Positions 8,239 to 18,134 are shown, counted from the first letter of the stretch. The stretch is 64,000 bases of DNA from Pseudoxanthomonas sp. SL93 (GCF_026625825.1 NZ_CP113065.1:3587501-3651500); one strand, 5' to 3'. The notes: generated from the letters alone by a model not told the origin. Numbers and translations are program-made.

Positions 8239-8631
8239 ATGGCTATCACTCAGAACTACGGCACCGGCCGTCGCAAGTCCTCCACTGCCCGCGTGTTCCT
8301 GCGCAAGGGCACCGGCAACATCACGGTCAACGATCGTCCGCTGGACGAATTCTTCGGCCGAGAGACCGCGCGCATGATCGTGCGCCAGCCGCTGGAGCTG
8401 ACCAAGAACACCGAAAGCTTCGACATCAAGGTCACCACGACCGGCGGCGGCACCACCGGCCAGGCCGGCGCCATCCGCCTGGGCATCGCCCGCGCGCTGG
8501 TGGAGTATGATGAAACCCTGAAGTCGGAACTGCGCAAGGCAGGCTTCATGACCCGTGACGCCCGCGAAGTCGAGCGCAAGAAGGTCGGTCTGCACAAGGC
8601 ACGTCGTGCCACGCAGTTCTCGAAGCGCTAA
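8239..8631 (+). CDS. rpsI: 30S ribosomal protein S9
   Basis: Predicted 130 residues, full length. The N-terminus has [18 protein letters not shown] and the C-terminus ends in the universal [14 protein letters not shown] tail that reaches the ribosomal P site. Second gene of the L13-S9 operon. Confidence 0.98.
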   Translation: MAITQNYGTGRRKSSTARVFLRKGTGNITVNDRPLDEFFGRETARMIVRQPLELTKNTESFDIKVTTTGGGTTGQAGAIRLGIARALVEYDETLKSELRKAGFMTRDAREVERKKVGLHKARRATQFSKR

Positions 8632-8652
8632 TATAGGCTTCACTGGTTATAC

Positions 8653-8727
8653 AGCCCCGTCGCCAAGCGGTAAGGCACCTGACTCTGACTCAGGCATTCG
8701 GTGGTTCGAATCCATCCGGGGCTGCCA
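8653..8727 (+). tRNA. tRNA-Gln (anticodon CTG)
   Basis: 75 nt cloverleaf. The acceptor stem is AGCCCCG/CGGGGCT, the D stem GCC/GGC, the anticodon stem CCTGA/TCAGG with loop CTCTGAC (anticodon CTG), and the T arm GGTGG-TTCGAAT-CCATC. The CCA end is encoded after discriminator G. It sits 21 bases after rpsI. Confidence 0.96.
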
Positions 8728-8752
8728 ACTTGACGTCCACTGGACATCCGCC

Positions 8753-8776
8753 AAAGCCCGCCTCGTGCGGGTTTTT
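8753..8776 (+). terminator. Intrinsic terminator after rpsI/tRNA-Gln
   Basis: Stem CCCGC, loop CTCGT, stem GCGGG, directly followed by TTTTT; flanking AA/TT pairs extend the stem. It ends the ribosomal-protein/tRNA transcript just before the next gene. Confidence 0.85.
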
Positions 8777-8795
8777 GCGTTGAAGGGTCATGCCG

Positions 8796-9542
8796 ATGGT
8801 TGCCACGTTCCAACCTCCTTTCTCTTCGCCTGAGCAGGTGCTGCCGCGCATCGGCGAGCGGGGCTATGCCGTGCTAGCGCCGGATGCCGTCGGCCGCCTG
8901 TGCGGCTTCGCACCGGGCGACCTGCAGGCCCTGTGGCCCAGTTGGGACCGGCTGGCGCCCGATGAATACCTGAAGGACGGCGGACGCTACCGCCGCCGCC
9001 GCCACTCCTGTTTCGTGATCGAGGGCGGTGTGCTCCGGCAGTCCCCGCACCGCGCCCACTGGCAATCGCTGGATTACAACGCGCTGCACGGCGGCATGGA
9101 GCGCTGGTTCCAGCCCATCGAACCTGCCGTGGTCGCGCAGCCGGTCTGGCAGGCGCTGCTGGTGTCGATGGGCCAATGGTGCTCGACGTTGAAAGGGGAG
9201 CGCGCGTGGTACGTGGAAGCGCACCAGTTCCGCATCGACACCACCGACGGCATCGGCCGTCCCACACCCGAAGGCGCGCACCGTGACGGCGTGGATTTCG
9301 TGGCGGTGATGCTGATCGACCGGGCCGGCATCAAGGGCGGCGAGACGCGGGTGTTCGAAGCGACCGGCCCGGATGGGCAGCGCTTCACGCTGGAAGCGCC
9401 GGGGTCGCTGATCTTCCTTGACGATGCGCGGGTGATCCACGAGTCCACGCCCATCCAGCCCGCCGCCGACACGGGCCATCGCGATACGCTGGTGCTGACA
9501 TACCGGGCAGGCGGCTTCCAGGGCGACCCGGGACACCGATGA
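8796..9542 (+). CDS. 2OG-Fe(II) dioxygenase family protein
   Basis: Predicted 248 residues. The iron-binding triad is visible as H162-x-D164 (HRDGVDF) and the distal H215 (ARVIHESTP), with a likely 2-oxoglutarate-binding Arg 12 residues later. The overall pattern (WYVEAHQFRI, GGETRVFE, GSLIFLDD) fits the 2OG-Fe dioxygenase family that includes amino-acid hydroxylases and BsmA-like proteins. The ATG at 8796 is preferred over 8790 because AAGGG (8783-8787) is then properly spaced. The substrate is unknown; free amino acid hydroxylation is plausible. Confidence 0.82.
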   Translation: MVATFQPPFSSPEQVLPRIGERGYAVLAPDAVGRLCGFAPGDLQALWPSWDRLAPDEYLKDGGRYRRRRHSCFVIEGGVLRQSPHRAHWQSLDYNALHGGMERWFQPIEPAVVAQPVWQALLVSMGQWCSTLKGERAWYVEAHQFRIDTTDGIGRPTPEGAHRDGVDFVAVMLIDRAGIKGGETRVFEATGPDGQRFTLEAPGSLIFLDDARVIHESTPIQPAADTGHRDTLVLTYRAGGFQGDPGHR

Positions 9543-9624
9543 TCGGTGGGTGGCTGACGCAGGAGTCGTCCATCTAGTTACAATTGAAACCATGGCGCAT
9601 GGGCGCTGGCATTCTGGAGTTCCG

Positions 9625-10614
9625 ATGAAGCTTGGTTCGCTGAAAGAAGGCGGTCGTGACGGCACCCTGATCGTGGTGTCCCGTGATCTGGCCCGCGCCG
9701 TGCGCGCCACCGGCATTGCCGCCACGCTGCAGCAGGCGCTGGAAGACTGGTCCAACCTGGCGCCGCGCCTCAACGCGCTGTCGGAGTCGCTCAATGAAGG
9801 CAGCGCCGACGGCGTCTTCGACGTGGACATGCAGGCGCTCGCCGCGCCGCTGCCGCGCGCCTATGAATTCGTCGACGGCAGCGCGTACCTGCCGCACGTG
9901 GAGCGCGTGCGCCGCGCCCGCAATGCCGAAGTGCCGGCGAGCTTCTACACCGATCCGCTGATGTACCAGGCCACCAGCGCGGCCTTCTACGGGCCGCGCG
10001 ACCCGGTGCGCGTGGTCAGCGAGGACTACGGCATCGATCTGGAAGCCGAACTGGTCGTCATCACCGACGACGTGCCGATGGCGGTCACGCCCGGACAGGC
10101 GGCCGGCCACATCCAGCTGATCGGACTGGTCAACGACGTGTCGCTGCGCAACCTGATTCCGCCGGAACTGGCCAAGGGGTTCGGCTTCCTGCAATCCAAG
10201 CCGCGCTCGGCGCTGTCGCCGGTCTTCGTGACGCCCGACGAGCTGGGCGAGGCCTGGCGCGACAACAAGGTGCACCTGCCGCTGCTGACGCACATCAACG
10301 GCGAGTGGTTCGGAGCGCCGGAAGCCGGCGTGGACATGCAGTTCGACTTTTCCCAGCTGGTGGCGCATGCCGCCCGCACCCGTCCGCTGTCGGCAGGCAC
10401 CATCGTCGGCTCCGGCACCATCGCCAACGAGGACACCTCCAAGGGCGCGTCGTGCTTCGCCGAGAAGCGCACGGTCGAGACCCTGCGCGATGGCAAGCCG
10501 TCCACGCCCTTCATGAAGTTCGGCGACGTCGTCCGCATTGAAATGCAGGACCGTGACGGACATTCCATTTTTGGTGTGATCGAGCAACGGATCGAGCGCC
10601 AGCCCTTGCCTTGA
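9625..10614 (+). CDS. Fumarylacetoacetate hydrolase family protein
   Basis: Predicted 329 residues. The catalytic FAH fold covers about residues 90-325: YGIDLEAELVVITDDVP (metal-binding Glu residues), GLVNDVSLRN, KPRSALSPVFVTPDELG and VGSGTIANED. The likely reaction is cleavage of 4-fumarylacetoacetate to fumarate and acetoacetate, the last step of tyrosine/homogentisate degradation. Maleylacetoacetate isomerase follows 99 bp downstream on the same strand, which supports this role over other FAH-family activities. Confidence 0.88.
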   Translation: MKLGSLKEGGRDGTLIVVSRDLARAVRATGIAATLQQALEDWSNLAPRLNALSESLNEGSADGVFDVDMQALAAPLPRAYEFVDGSAYLPHVERVRRARNAEVPASFYTDPLMYQATSAAFYGPRDPVRVVSEDYGIDLEAELVVITDDVPMAVTPGQAAGHIQLIGLVNDVSLRNLIPPELAKGFGFLQSKPRSALSPVFVTPDELGEAWRDNKVHLPLLTHINGEWFGAPEAGVDMQFDFSQLVAHAARTRPLSAGTIVGSGTIANEDTSKGASCFAEKRTVETLRDGKPSTPFMKFGDVVRIEMQDRDGHSIFGVIEQRIERQPLP

Positions 10615-10713
10615 TGGGGGGCCGGGTCCCAGTCTGAACGGATGGAGACCGAGGCACGGACATGGATGACACTCACACGCTTGGAATGACGCAATCCGCG
10701 GGGAGCGGCTTGC

Positions 10714-11373
10714 ATGGCTGAACAACTGCGGTTGTATTCCTACTGGCGCTCGAGCGCCGCCTACCGCGTGCGCATCGGGTTGAACCTCAAGGGCCTGGCG
10801 TACGAAACCGTGCCCGTCCACCTGGTACGCGACGGGGGCCAGCAGCACAAACCCGACTACGTCGCGAAGAACCCGCAGCACATGGTGCCCACGCTGCAGC
10901 ATGGCGTACGGGTGATCCGGCAGTCGCTCGCCATCTTGGAATACCTGGACGAAGCATGGCCGTCGCCGCGGCTGCTGCCGATGACGGCCCGCGACCGCGC
11001 CCGCGTGCGCGCGCTGGCGCAGATGGTGGCGTCGGACATCCATCCGCTGAACAACCTGCGCGTGCTGCAGTACTTCGACACTACGTGGAACGTGCCGCAG
11101 GCCGAGCGCGACGACTGGATCAAGCACTGGATCGTCGAGGGGTTCACCGCGATGGAGACACTGCTGGCGGGCGATTCCGCCACCGGCAGCTATTGCCACG
11201 GGCAAACGCCGGGACTGGCGGACTGCTGCCTGGTGCCGCAGGTCTTCAATGCGCGCCGGTTTGGCGTGGAGGTGGAGGATTTCCCCACCATTGCCCGCAT
11301 CGAGCAGGCCTGCCTGGCGCTGCCGGCGTTCGACCAGGCGCGTCCCGAGAAGCAACCCGACGCGCAGGCGTGA
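10714..11373 (+). CDS. maiA: Maleylacetoacetate isomerase
   Basis: Predicted 219-residue zeta-class glutathione S-transferase. The N-terminal thioredoxin fold has the zeta signature YSYWRSSAAYRVRIGLNLKGL (SSxxxR, glutathione activation) and the QSLAILEYLDE glutathione-binding motif. The C-terminal helical domain carries DIHPLNNLRVLQYF and GLADCCLVPQVFNA. It isomerises maleylacetoacetate to fumarylacetoacetate, the substrate of the preceding gene. Confidence 0.95.
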   Translation: MAEQLRLYSYWRSSAAYRVRIGLNLKGLAYETVPVHLVRDGGQQHKPDYVAKNPQHMVPTLQHGVRVIRQSLAILEYLDEAWPSPRLLPMTARDRARVRALAQMVASDIHPLNNLRVLQYFDTTWNVPQAERDDWIKHWIVEGFTAMETLLAGDSATGSYCHGQTPGLADCCLVPQVFNARRFGVEVEDFPTIARIEQACLALPAFDQARPEKQPDAQA

Positions 11374-11376
11374 ACG

Positions 11377-11402
11377 AAAACGGGCGGGGATGTCCCCGCC
11401 CG
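11377..11402 (-). terminator. Intrinsic terminator of the pilU-type gene
   Basis: Ten-bp stem CGGGCGGGGA/TCCCCGCCCG with a two-base loop. Read on the minus strand it is followed by TTTT (11380-11377), so it ends the minus-strand ATPase transcript; it could also stop maiA transcription weakly. Confidence 0.75.
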
Positions 11403-11430
11403 TCGCAACGGTCCCGCAGGTGGGTCGTAC

Positions 11431-12567
11431 TCAGCCGAAGCCGTGGGTGATCCGCGGCGAGCTTCCCGAGCTGTCGTAATCGGCGTAAGGGTCATGCTCG
11501 CCCTTGCTGCCTTCGGACAGGCGGAACTTCAGCGCCAGGCCATCGCGCGAATCGGCGGCGCGCAGCGCTTCCTCCTGCTCGATCTGGCCTTCCTTGACCA
11601 TGCGGAACAGGCACTGGTCGAAGGTTTCCATGCCTTCCTCCAGCGATTCCTCCATGGCCTGTTTCATCTCGTGCACCTGGCCGCGGCGCAACAGGTCGCG
11701 GATCATCGGCGTGTTGATCAGCACCTCGGCCGCCGGCAGCCGGCGCCCGTCGATGCCCTTCACCAGGCGCTGCGACACCACGGCGCGCAGGTTCAGCGCC
11801 AGGTTCATCAGTACGTTCTTGTGCGCGCTTTCGGGGAAGAAGTTGAGGATGCGCTCTATGGTCTGGTCGGCGTTGTTCGAGTGCAGCGTCGCCAGGCACA
11901 GGTGACCGGTCTCGGCGAAGGCGATGGCGGCTTCCATCGTGGTGGCGTCAAGGATTTCGCCGATCAGGATGACGTCCGGCGCCTCGCGCATCGCGTTCTT
12001 CAGCGCGTTGTGGAAGGCGTGGGTATCCAGGCCCACTTCACGCTGGTTGACGATGGATTGCTTGTGCCGGTGCAGGTACTCGATGGGGTCCTCGATGGTG
12101 AGGATGTGCCCCGTGCTGGTGCTGTTGCGGTAGTCGATCATCGACGCCAGCGAGGTGGACTTGCCCGAGCCGGTGGAGCCGACCAGCAGCACCAGCCCGC
12201 GCGGGGTCATGATGATGTCCTTCAGCACCTGCGGCAGGTTCAGTTCCTCGATCGAGGGGATCACGCTGCGGATCGCACGGATCACCATGCCGACTTCGCC
12301 GCGCTGCTTGAACACGTTGACGCGGAAGCGGCCGGCGTCCTGCAGGGCAATGGCCATGTTGAGCTCCAGTTCGCGCTCGAACACGGGCACCTGGCCCTCG
12401 TCCATCAGCGAATAGGCGATCTTCTTGACCATGCCGGGCGGCAGCCCGGTGTTGCCCAAGGGATAGAGTTTGCCTTCAATCTTGATGTAGACCGGCGCCC
12501 CGGTCGTAAGGAACATGTCCGAGGCGTTCTTCTCGGTCATCAGCTTCAGGAAATAGCCGATGTCCAT
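11431..12567 (-). CDS. pilU: PilT/PilU-family type IV pilus retraction ATPase
   Basis: Predicted 378-residue hexameric ATPase. Walker A is GSTGSGKST (residues 130-138), the Asp box is ILTIEDPIEYLH, Walker B is DVILIGEILD, and the His box is TGHLCLATLHSNNADQ. It powers or supports retraction of type IV pili at the inner membrane. The N-terminus MDIGYFLKLMTEKNASDMFL and the long C-terminal tail (HDPYADYDSSG) are closer to PilU than PilT. No pilT is adjacent, so this may be a third xanthomonad paralogue rather than canonical PilU. The start is chosen at the family N-terminus. Confidence 0.88.
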   Translation of the reverse strand: MDIGYFLKLMTEKNASDMFLTTGAPVYIKIEGKLYPLGNTGLPPGMVKKIAYSLMDEGQVPVFERELELNMAIALQDAGRFRVNVFKQRGEVGMVIRAIRSVIPSIEELNLPQVLKDIIMTPRGLVLLVGSTGSGKSTSLASMIDYRNSTSTGHILTIEDPIEYLHRHKQSIVNQREVGLDTHAFHNALKNAMREAPDVILIGEILDATTMEAAIAFAETGHLCLATLHSNNADQTIERILNFFPESAHKNVLMNLALNLRAVVSQRLVKGIDGRRLPAAEVLINTPMIRDLLRRGQVHEMKQAMEESLEEGMETFDQCLFRMVKEGQIEQEEALRAADSRDGLALKFRLSEGSKGEHDPYADYDSSGSSPRITHGFG

Positions 12568-12662
12568 GTGCAATGCTCCCCACGATACGCGGCACCACGT
12601 TGCAACGGCGCCAAAGGCTTCCGACAATGGCCGCGCGCACCCCTCAACGCCACGGCACCCCA

Positions 12663-13058
12663 ATGACTGTTAGCTTCGCACACTTCCGCTTCTTCCTGCA
12701 TGTGATGGCCACCGCAGTAGTGCTATCGGCCATCGGGTCAGCGCCACTGCGCGCCCAGGTCGCGATGACGCCCGAACTGGAAGCGGCCGTGCAGGCCGTG
12801 CAGCGTGCCGACCAGGCCGATGCGGACCAGTACGCGCCCGAACCCCTCAACGCCGCCCGCCAGGCGCTCGCCCAGGCGCAGGCCGCGCACGCGGGGCGCG
12901 AAAAGAAGCTGGCGGCCGACCTGGCGCTGCGGGCCACGGTGGATGCGGACCTGGCGCGCGCGCGCAGCCAGGAAGCCGTGGCGGCCGCCGAAGTCCAGCA
13001 GCGCCGCGCGGAGATCGCCGAGCTGCAACGCACGCTGGGCGGGGAGGGCGGTCGATGA
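12663..13058 (+). CDS. DUF4398-type envelope protein
   Basis: Predicted 131 residues with an N-terminal hydrophobic export signal (residues about 11-28, ending SAPLRAQ). The rest is an Ala-, Gln- and Glu-rich helical or coiled-coil region (APEPLNAARQALAQAQAAH, AAAEVQQRRAEIAELQR) typical of DUF4398 proteins. Its stop overlaps the start of the OmpA-like gene (ATGA), so the two are translationally coupled and probably act together in the envelope. Specific function unknown. Confidence 0.7.
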   Translation: MTVSFAHFRFFLHVMATAVVLSAIGSAPLRAQVAMTPELEAAVQAVQRADQADADQYAPEPLNAARQALAQAQAAHAGREKKLAADLALRATVDADLARARSQEAVAAAEVQQRRAEIAELQRTLGGEGGR

Positions 13059-13936
13059 GCGCCCGTCATCTGGCACTGGCGGTGCTGTTCTCGGTGGCCG
13101 TGGCGCCGGCCTGGGCGGCGGACAATCCGCTGGTGGTGCAGTTGAACCAGCGGCTGTCCGCGCTGCAGGCCGATCCGGCACTGGCCGATCTGGCGTCCTA
13201 CGAGAAGTTGCAGGCGCAGCACGCCATTGCGGCGTTTGACGACGCCCGCCGGAGCCAACGCGACACCGCGCAGTACATCGCCGAGCGCCGGGTGGAGATC
13301 GCCGAAGTGGCCGCCCGTGCGCAAGCGGCGCGCCGCGAGGCCGACCGCCTGGACCGCACCCGCAGCGAGCTGCTGGTGGAAGCCAGCCGCCGTGAGGCCG
13401 AGCGCGCCCGTCGCGAGGCCGAGCGCCTGCGGGTACAGGCCCAGATCCAGGCCGAAGAAGCCGAACGCCTGCGACTGGCCGCCGAAGCCGAGACGATCGC
13501 CCGCCAGGAGGCCGAGAGCACGCTGGATACGGTGGCCGGCCAGCAGGCCAACCGCCTGAGTGCGGCCCGCCAGCGCGAACTGAAACTGGCGCGCGAAGAG
13601 GCGGAACTGATGTCCGGTGCCAAGCTGCCCGCCTCCAGGTTCGACAGCCGGGGCGAGGTCTTCACTCTGGGGTCGGACAGTTTCGCGGCCGGCTCGGCGA
13701 AGTTGTCGGGTGGTGGTTCGTCCAGTGCCAGCGCGCTGGCGGCGTACCTGCAGGCCAACCCGAAGGCGAAGGCGCGCATCGACGGGTATGGCGACAGCCA
13801 GACCCCGGGCCAGCGGCGCGCCGACGCGGTGCGCGACGCGCTGACGGCCGGTGGCGTGGCCCGCAACCGGCTGCAGAGCAGTGGCAAGGGGACGGGTACC
13901 CGCAGCAAGGCCGTGGAACTGGTCATCACGCACTGA
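13055..13936 (+). CDS. Coiled-coil OmpA-family envelope protein
   Basis: Predicted 293 residues. Signal peptide 1-22 (LALAVLFSVAVAPAWAAD). A long charged helical segment at about 60-180 is rich in EAER/EAEAE repeats. The C-terminal region 195-293 resembles an OmpA domain: LGSDSFAAGSAKLS, ARIDGYGDSQTPGQRRADAVRDAL, SSGKGTGTRSKAVELVI. The usual peptidoglycan-binding Asp and Arg have counterparts, but the loop between them is shortened. It likely tethers the outer envelope to peptidoglycan. Coupled to the upstream DUF4398 gene. Confidence 0.78.
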   Translation: MSARHLALAVLFSVAVAPAWAADNPLVVQLNQRLSALQADPALADLASYEKLQAQHAIAAFDDARRSQRDTAQYIAERRVEIAEVAARAQAARREADRLDRTRSELLVEASRREAERARREAERLRVQAQIQAEEAERLRLAAEAETIARQEAESTLDTVAGQQANRLSAARQRELKLAREEAELMSGAKLPASRFDSRGEVFTLGSDSFAAGSAKLSGGGSSSASALAAYLQANPKAKARIDGYGDSQTPGQRRADAVRDALTAGGVARNRLQSSGKGTGTRSKAVELVITH

Positions 13937-14083
13937 TTTCCCTTTATTTAATAAAAGCTTGCCCCCGGGCGCCCCGGCTCCCGACGCCTGGACGGGAGAC
14001 GGTCTTCACATGGCTGTCCCTGGTCGATAGGGCGGTTGCTCCGGCCCTTGCCGGTCCGGTTTTCGAGGAGTAGGGTCGTATAC

Positions 14084-14265
14084 CCAAGCGGCCTCCCGTC
14101 GCTTGGCTCACCGGAGAATCGCGCCGATGACGCCCGTACCCATCCCGCAGGAGACCGCCGCAGGCAACCAGGCTGCAGCGGGCATTCCGGTGGGAAGTGC
14201 CCGCGACACCCGCAAGATGCTCCGCTCCCAAGCCAACGCCCCGTGCCTGTGAAGGCCGGGGCGTT
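14084..14265 (+). promoter_or_regulatory. Structured leader upstream of the YdcH-family gene (class unknown)
   Basis: The 357-bp gap 13937-14293 holds several strong hairpins. One is CCAAGCG...CGCTTGG (14084-14106). A second is an 11-bp stem capped by GGTG with one bulged G (14178-14204). A third is a 13-bp stem capped by GTGA with one bulged T (14235-14265), ending 16 bases before an AAGGAGG ribosome site. A 41-codon frame (14127-14252, ATG with GGAGAA upstream) runs through the same DNA and could be a leader peptide. It matches no riboswitch or small RNA family that I can recognise. Confidence 0.45.
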
Positions 14266-14293
14266 CGTATTTCCGCTGAAGGAGGTAACGACC

Positions 14294-14512
14294 ATGTTCG
14301 AAGGACAACCGCAGACCGAAATCGACGCACTCATCAAGGCCGATCCGGAGTTCAAGCAGCTGTACCAGCGCCACCGCGAGCTGGACAAGAAGGTCACCGA
14401 CGCCGAACTGGGCGTGCTGCCCATCGACGACACCCTGCTGGGCCAGATGAAGCGCGAGAAGCTCCACGCCAAGGAGCGATTGCTCCGGATCTACGACGCC
14501 AAGCCGCACTAG
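14294..14512 (+). CDS. YdcH family protein (DUF465)
   Basis: Predicted 72-residue protein, fully helical and charged (FKQLYQRHRELDKKVTDAEL, LLGQMKREKLHAKERLLRIY), which matches the DUF465/YdcH family of short coiled-coil proteins of unknown function. The start ATGTTCGAAGG follows a near-perfect AAGGAGG site at 14279-14285. The leader upstream is unusually structured, which suggests post-transcriptional control. Confidence 0.85.
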   Translation: MFEGQPQTEIDALIKADPEFKQLYQRHRELDKKVTDAELGVLPIDDTLLGQMKREKLHAKERLLRIYDAKPH

Positions 14513-14631
14513 CCTCCCCCAGGACGCTTTCATTGCCGCGGGCGGCGGCGACTCCCTCGTCTGTCGTCGCCGTCCGCGTCACCCAGATGCGATAATCCGG
14601 GCCACATTTCAGACCCGGGCGCACGGCCAGC

Positions 14632-16002
<1,371 letters not shown>

Positions 16003-16100
16003 GCCCTTCGGCGCTTCCCGCGTAGCGGCGGGAACGGCGTGTCATGGACAGTGCATTAAGGCGCAGCTGGTAAACTTGCCGGCTGTTCAAGGAAACGAAT

Positions 16101-17285
16101 ATGTCGCAGAACCATTCCGATGCCAGTGGGCAGGCCGACGGCTTCGCGCTGGGCACCCTGGCCATCCACGGCGGCCAGGCGCCCGACCCCACCACCGGGG
16201 CCGTGATGCCGCCGATCTACGCCACGTCGACATACGCGCAGAGCAGCCCGGGTGTGCACCAGGGCTTCGAGTACTCCCGCACCCACAATCCCACGCGTTT
16301 CGCCTACGAACGCTGCGTGGCGGCGCTGGAGGGCGGTACCCGGGGCTTCGCGTTCGCCTCCGGCATGGCCGCGACATCGACCGTGCTGGAACTGCTGGAC
16401 AGCGGCAGCCACGTCGTCGCCATGGACGATATCTACGGCGGCAGTTACCGGCTGTTCGAACGCGTGCGCAAGCGCAGCGCCGGCCTGGACTTCAGTTTCG
16501 TCGACCTGACCGACCTGGCGGCATTCGAGGCCGCGATCCGTCCCGAAACACGGCTGGTATGGGTGGAAACCCCCACCAACCCCATGCTGAAGATCGTCGA
16601 CATCGCCGCCATCTGCGACATCGCGCACAAGCGCGGCCTGCGGGTGGTCGTCGACAACACCTTCGCCTCGCCCATCCTGCAGCGCCCGCTGCTGTTGGGC
16701 GCCGATATCGTCATGCATTCGGCCACCAAATACCTCAACGGCCACTCCGACATGGTCGGCGGCATGGTGGTGGTGGGCGACGACGCGGAACTTGCCGAGC
16801 AGATGGCCTTCCTGCAGAACTCGATCGGCGCCGTTCAAGGCCCGTTCGACAGCTTCCTGGCGCTGCGTGGCCTGAAGACCCTGCACCTGCGCATGAAAGC
16901 GCACTGCGAAAACGCGCTCGCGCTGGCGCAGTGGCTGGAGACGCATCCGGCGGTCGAAAAGGTCATCTACCCGGGCCTGCCATCCCACCCCCAGCACGAC
17001 CTGGCCAAGCGCCAGATGCAGCGCTTCGGCGGCATCATCTCCATCGTGCTGAAGGGTGGCTTCGAAGCCGCACGCAAGCTCTGCGAGAACACCACCTTGT
17101 TCACCCTGGCCGAATCCCTGGGCGGCGTGGAAAGCCTGATCAACCATCCGGCGGTGATGACGCATGCGTCGATTCCGGTGGAGCGGCGGGAGAAGTTGGG
17201 GATCAGTGATGGGTTGGTGCGGTTGAGTGTGGGGGTGGAAGACAAGGAGGATCTCCTTTCCGACCTCTCGCTGGGACTGGCTTGA
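16101..17285 (+). CDS. metB: Cystathionine gamma-synthase/gamma-lyase family PLP enzyme
   Basis: Predicted 394 residues of the Cys/Met-metabolism PLP family. The PLP Lys is in HSATKYLNGHSDMVGG, with further motifs GFEYSRTHNPTR, FASGMAAT, WVETPTNPM and VVDNTFASP. Sequence alone does not separate gamma-synthase (MetB) from gamma-lyase; pairing with cystathionine beta-synthase favours the lyase direction. In xanthomonads this gene is called metB and marks one border of the LPS locus. The last 30 or so codons (from about 17190) shift to TTG, GGG and AGT, unlike the rest of the gene. Confidence 0.92.
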   Translation: MSQNHSDASGQADGFALGTLAIHGGQAPDPTTGAVMPPIYATSTYAQSSPGVHQGFEYSRTHNPTRFAYERCVAALEGGTRGFAFASGMAATSTVLELLDSGSHVVAMDDIYGGSYRLFERVRKRSAGLDFSFVDLTDLAAFEAAIRPETRLVWVETPTNPMLKIVDIAAICDIAHKRGLRVVVDNTFASPILQRPLLLGADIVMHSATKYLNGHSDMVGGMVVVGDDAELAEQMAFLQNSIGAVQGPFDSFLALRGLKTLHLRMKAHCENALALAQWLETHPAVEKVIYPGLPSHPQHDLAKRQMQRFGGIISIVLKGGFEAARKLCENTTLFTLAESLGGVESLINHPAVMTHASIPVERREKLGISDGLVRLSVGVEDKEDLLSDLSLGLA

Positions 17286-17288
17286 TCG

Positions 17289-18134
17289 ATGAAGCAAAAC
17301 CCTGGTAACTCGAAAGTTGAAAGAGTCAGTGCCGCGATGATGGCGTTGCCCGCATCCCTTGCCGGACATATGCCCTTGATCCTCGAGCTCAGCAAGCGCG
17401 ACATCCAGGGGCGTTACCGTGGGGCCAGTTTCGGCTTGCTATGGTCGCTGATAAGCCCTTTTCTCATGTTGATGATCTACACCTTTGCATTCGGCACCGT
17501 CATGAAGGGCAAGTGGCCGCAGATCGAAGGCGGGCAAACGCATTTCGCGATAATTCTGTTCGCCGGGCTGATCGTCCACGGTTTTTTTGCTGAGTGCCTC
17601 AACAAATCCGTTGGGCTGGTGACGTCCAACCCCAACTTCGTGAAGCGGGTGATATTCCCTCTCGAGATCCTGCCGTGGCCGATGGTGCTCTCGGCGCTTT
17701 TCCATGTGGCGATGAACTTGATCGTTTTTCTGGTATTGCGTCTGGTCATGGATGGAGCGTTCACCTGGACGGTCGTGTTGTTCCCGTTGATCTTGTTGCC
17801 GCTGGTTACACTAGTGATGGGAGTGTCCTGGTTCATGGCGGCCACCGGCGTGTATTTCCGGGACATCAGCCAGGTTACCGGTCCCATTTCCATGGCAATG
17901 CTGTTTCTTTCGTCGGCGATGATGCCCATAGACAGTGTCCCCGAATCCTATCGGTGGGTGTTCGAGATCAACCCCCTGTCCTTCATCATCGATCAGTCGC
18001 GTGAAGTGCTGTTGTGGGGTGGAATGCCAGACTGGGGTGGCTTGGCGATCTACATGCTCGGTAGTGTCGGCGTGTTCCTGCTGGGATATGCGTGGTTCAT
18101 CCTGACGCGCAGGGGTTTCGCAGATGTCATCTGA
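17289..18134 (+). CDS. wzm: O-polysaccharide ABC exporter permease (Wzm)
   Basis: Predicted 281-residue inner-membrane protein with about six transmembrane segments (LLWSLISPFLMLMIYTFAFG, FAIILFAGLIVHGFFAECL and others). It has the ABC-2 pattern of the polysaccharide exporters Wzm/TagG, including the N-terminal amphipathic stretch and LSKRDIQGRYRGASFG. It moves undecaprenyl-linked O-polysaccharide across the inner membrane. It overlaps the next gene, its ATPase, by 11 bases. First gene of the accessory LPS locus; its DNA is visibly more A/T rich than metB. Confidence 0.92.
   Translation: MKQNPGNSKVERVSAAMMALPASLAGHMPLILELSKRDIQGRYRGASFGLLWSLISPFLMLMIYTFAFGTVMKGKWPQIEGGQTHFAIILFAGLIVHGFFAECLNKSVGLVTSNPNFVKRVIFPLEILPWPMVLSALFHVAMNLIVFLVLRLVMDGAFTWTVVLFPLILLPLVTLVMGVSWFMAATGVYFRDISQVTGPISMAMLFLSSAMMPIDSVPESYRWVFEINPLSFIIDQSREVLLWGGMPDWGGLAIYMLGSVGVFLLGYAWFILTRRGFADVI

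Noticed and set aside
13937..14293. tmRNA, 6S RNA, SRP RNA, RNase P RNA or a known riboswitch in the YdcH leader
   Set aside because: None of the conserved cores of these RNAs could be found (no CCA-ended tRNA-like part, no SRP tetraloop core, no GEMM, cobalamin or SAM core). I kept it as an unclassified structured leader only.
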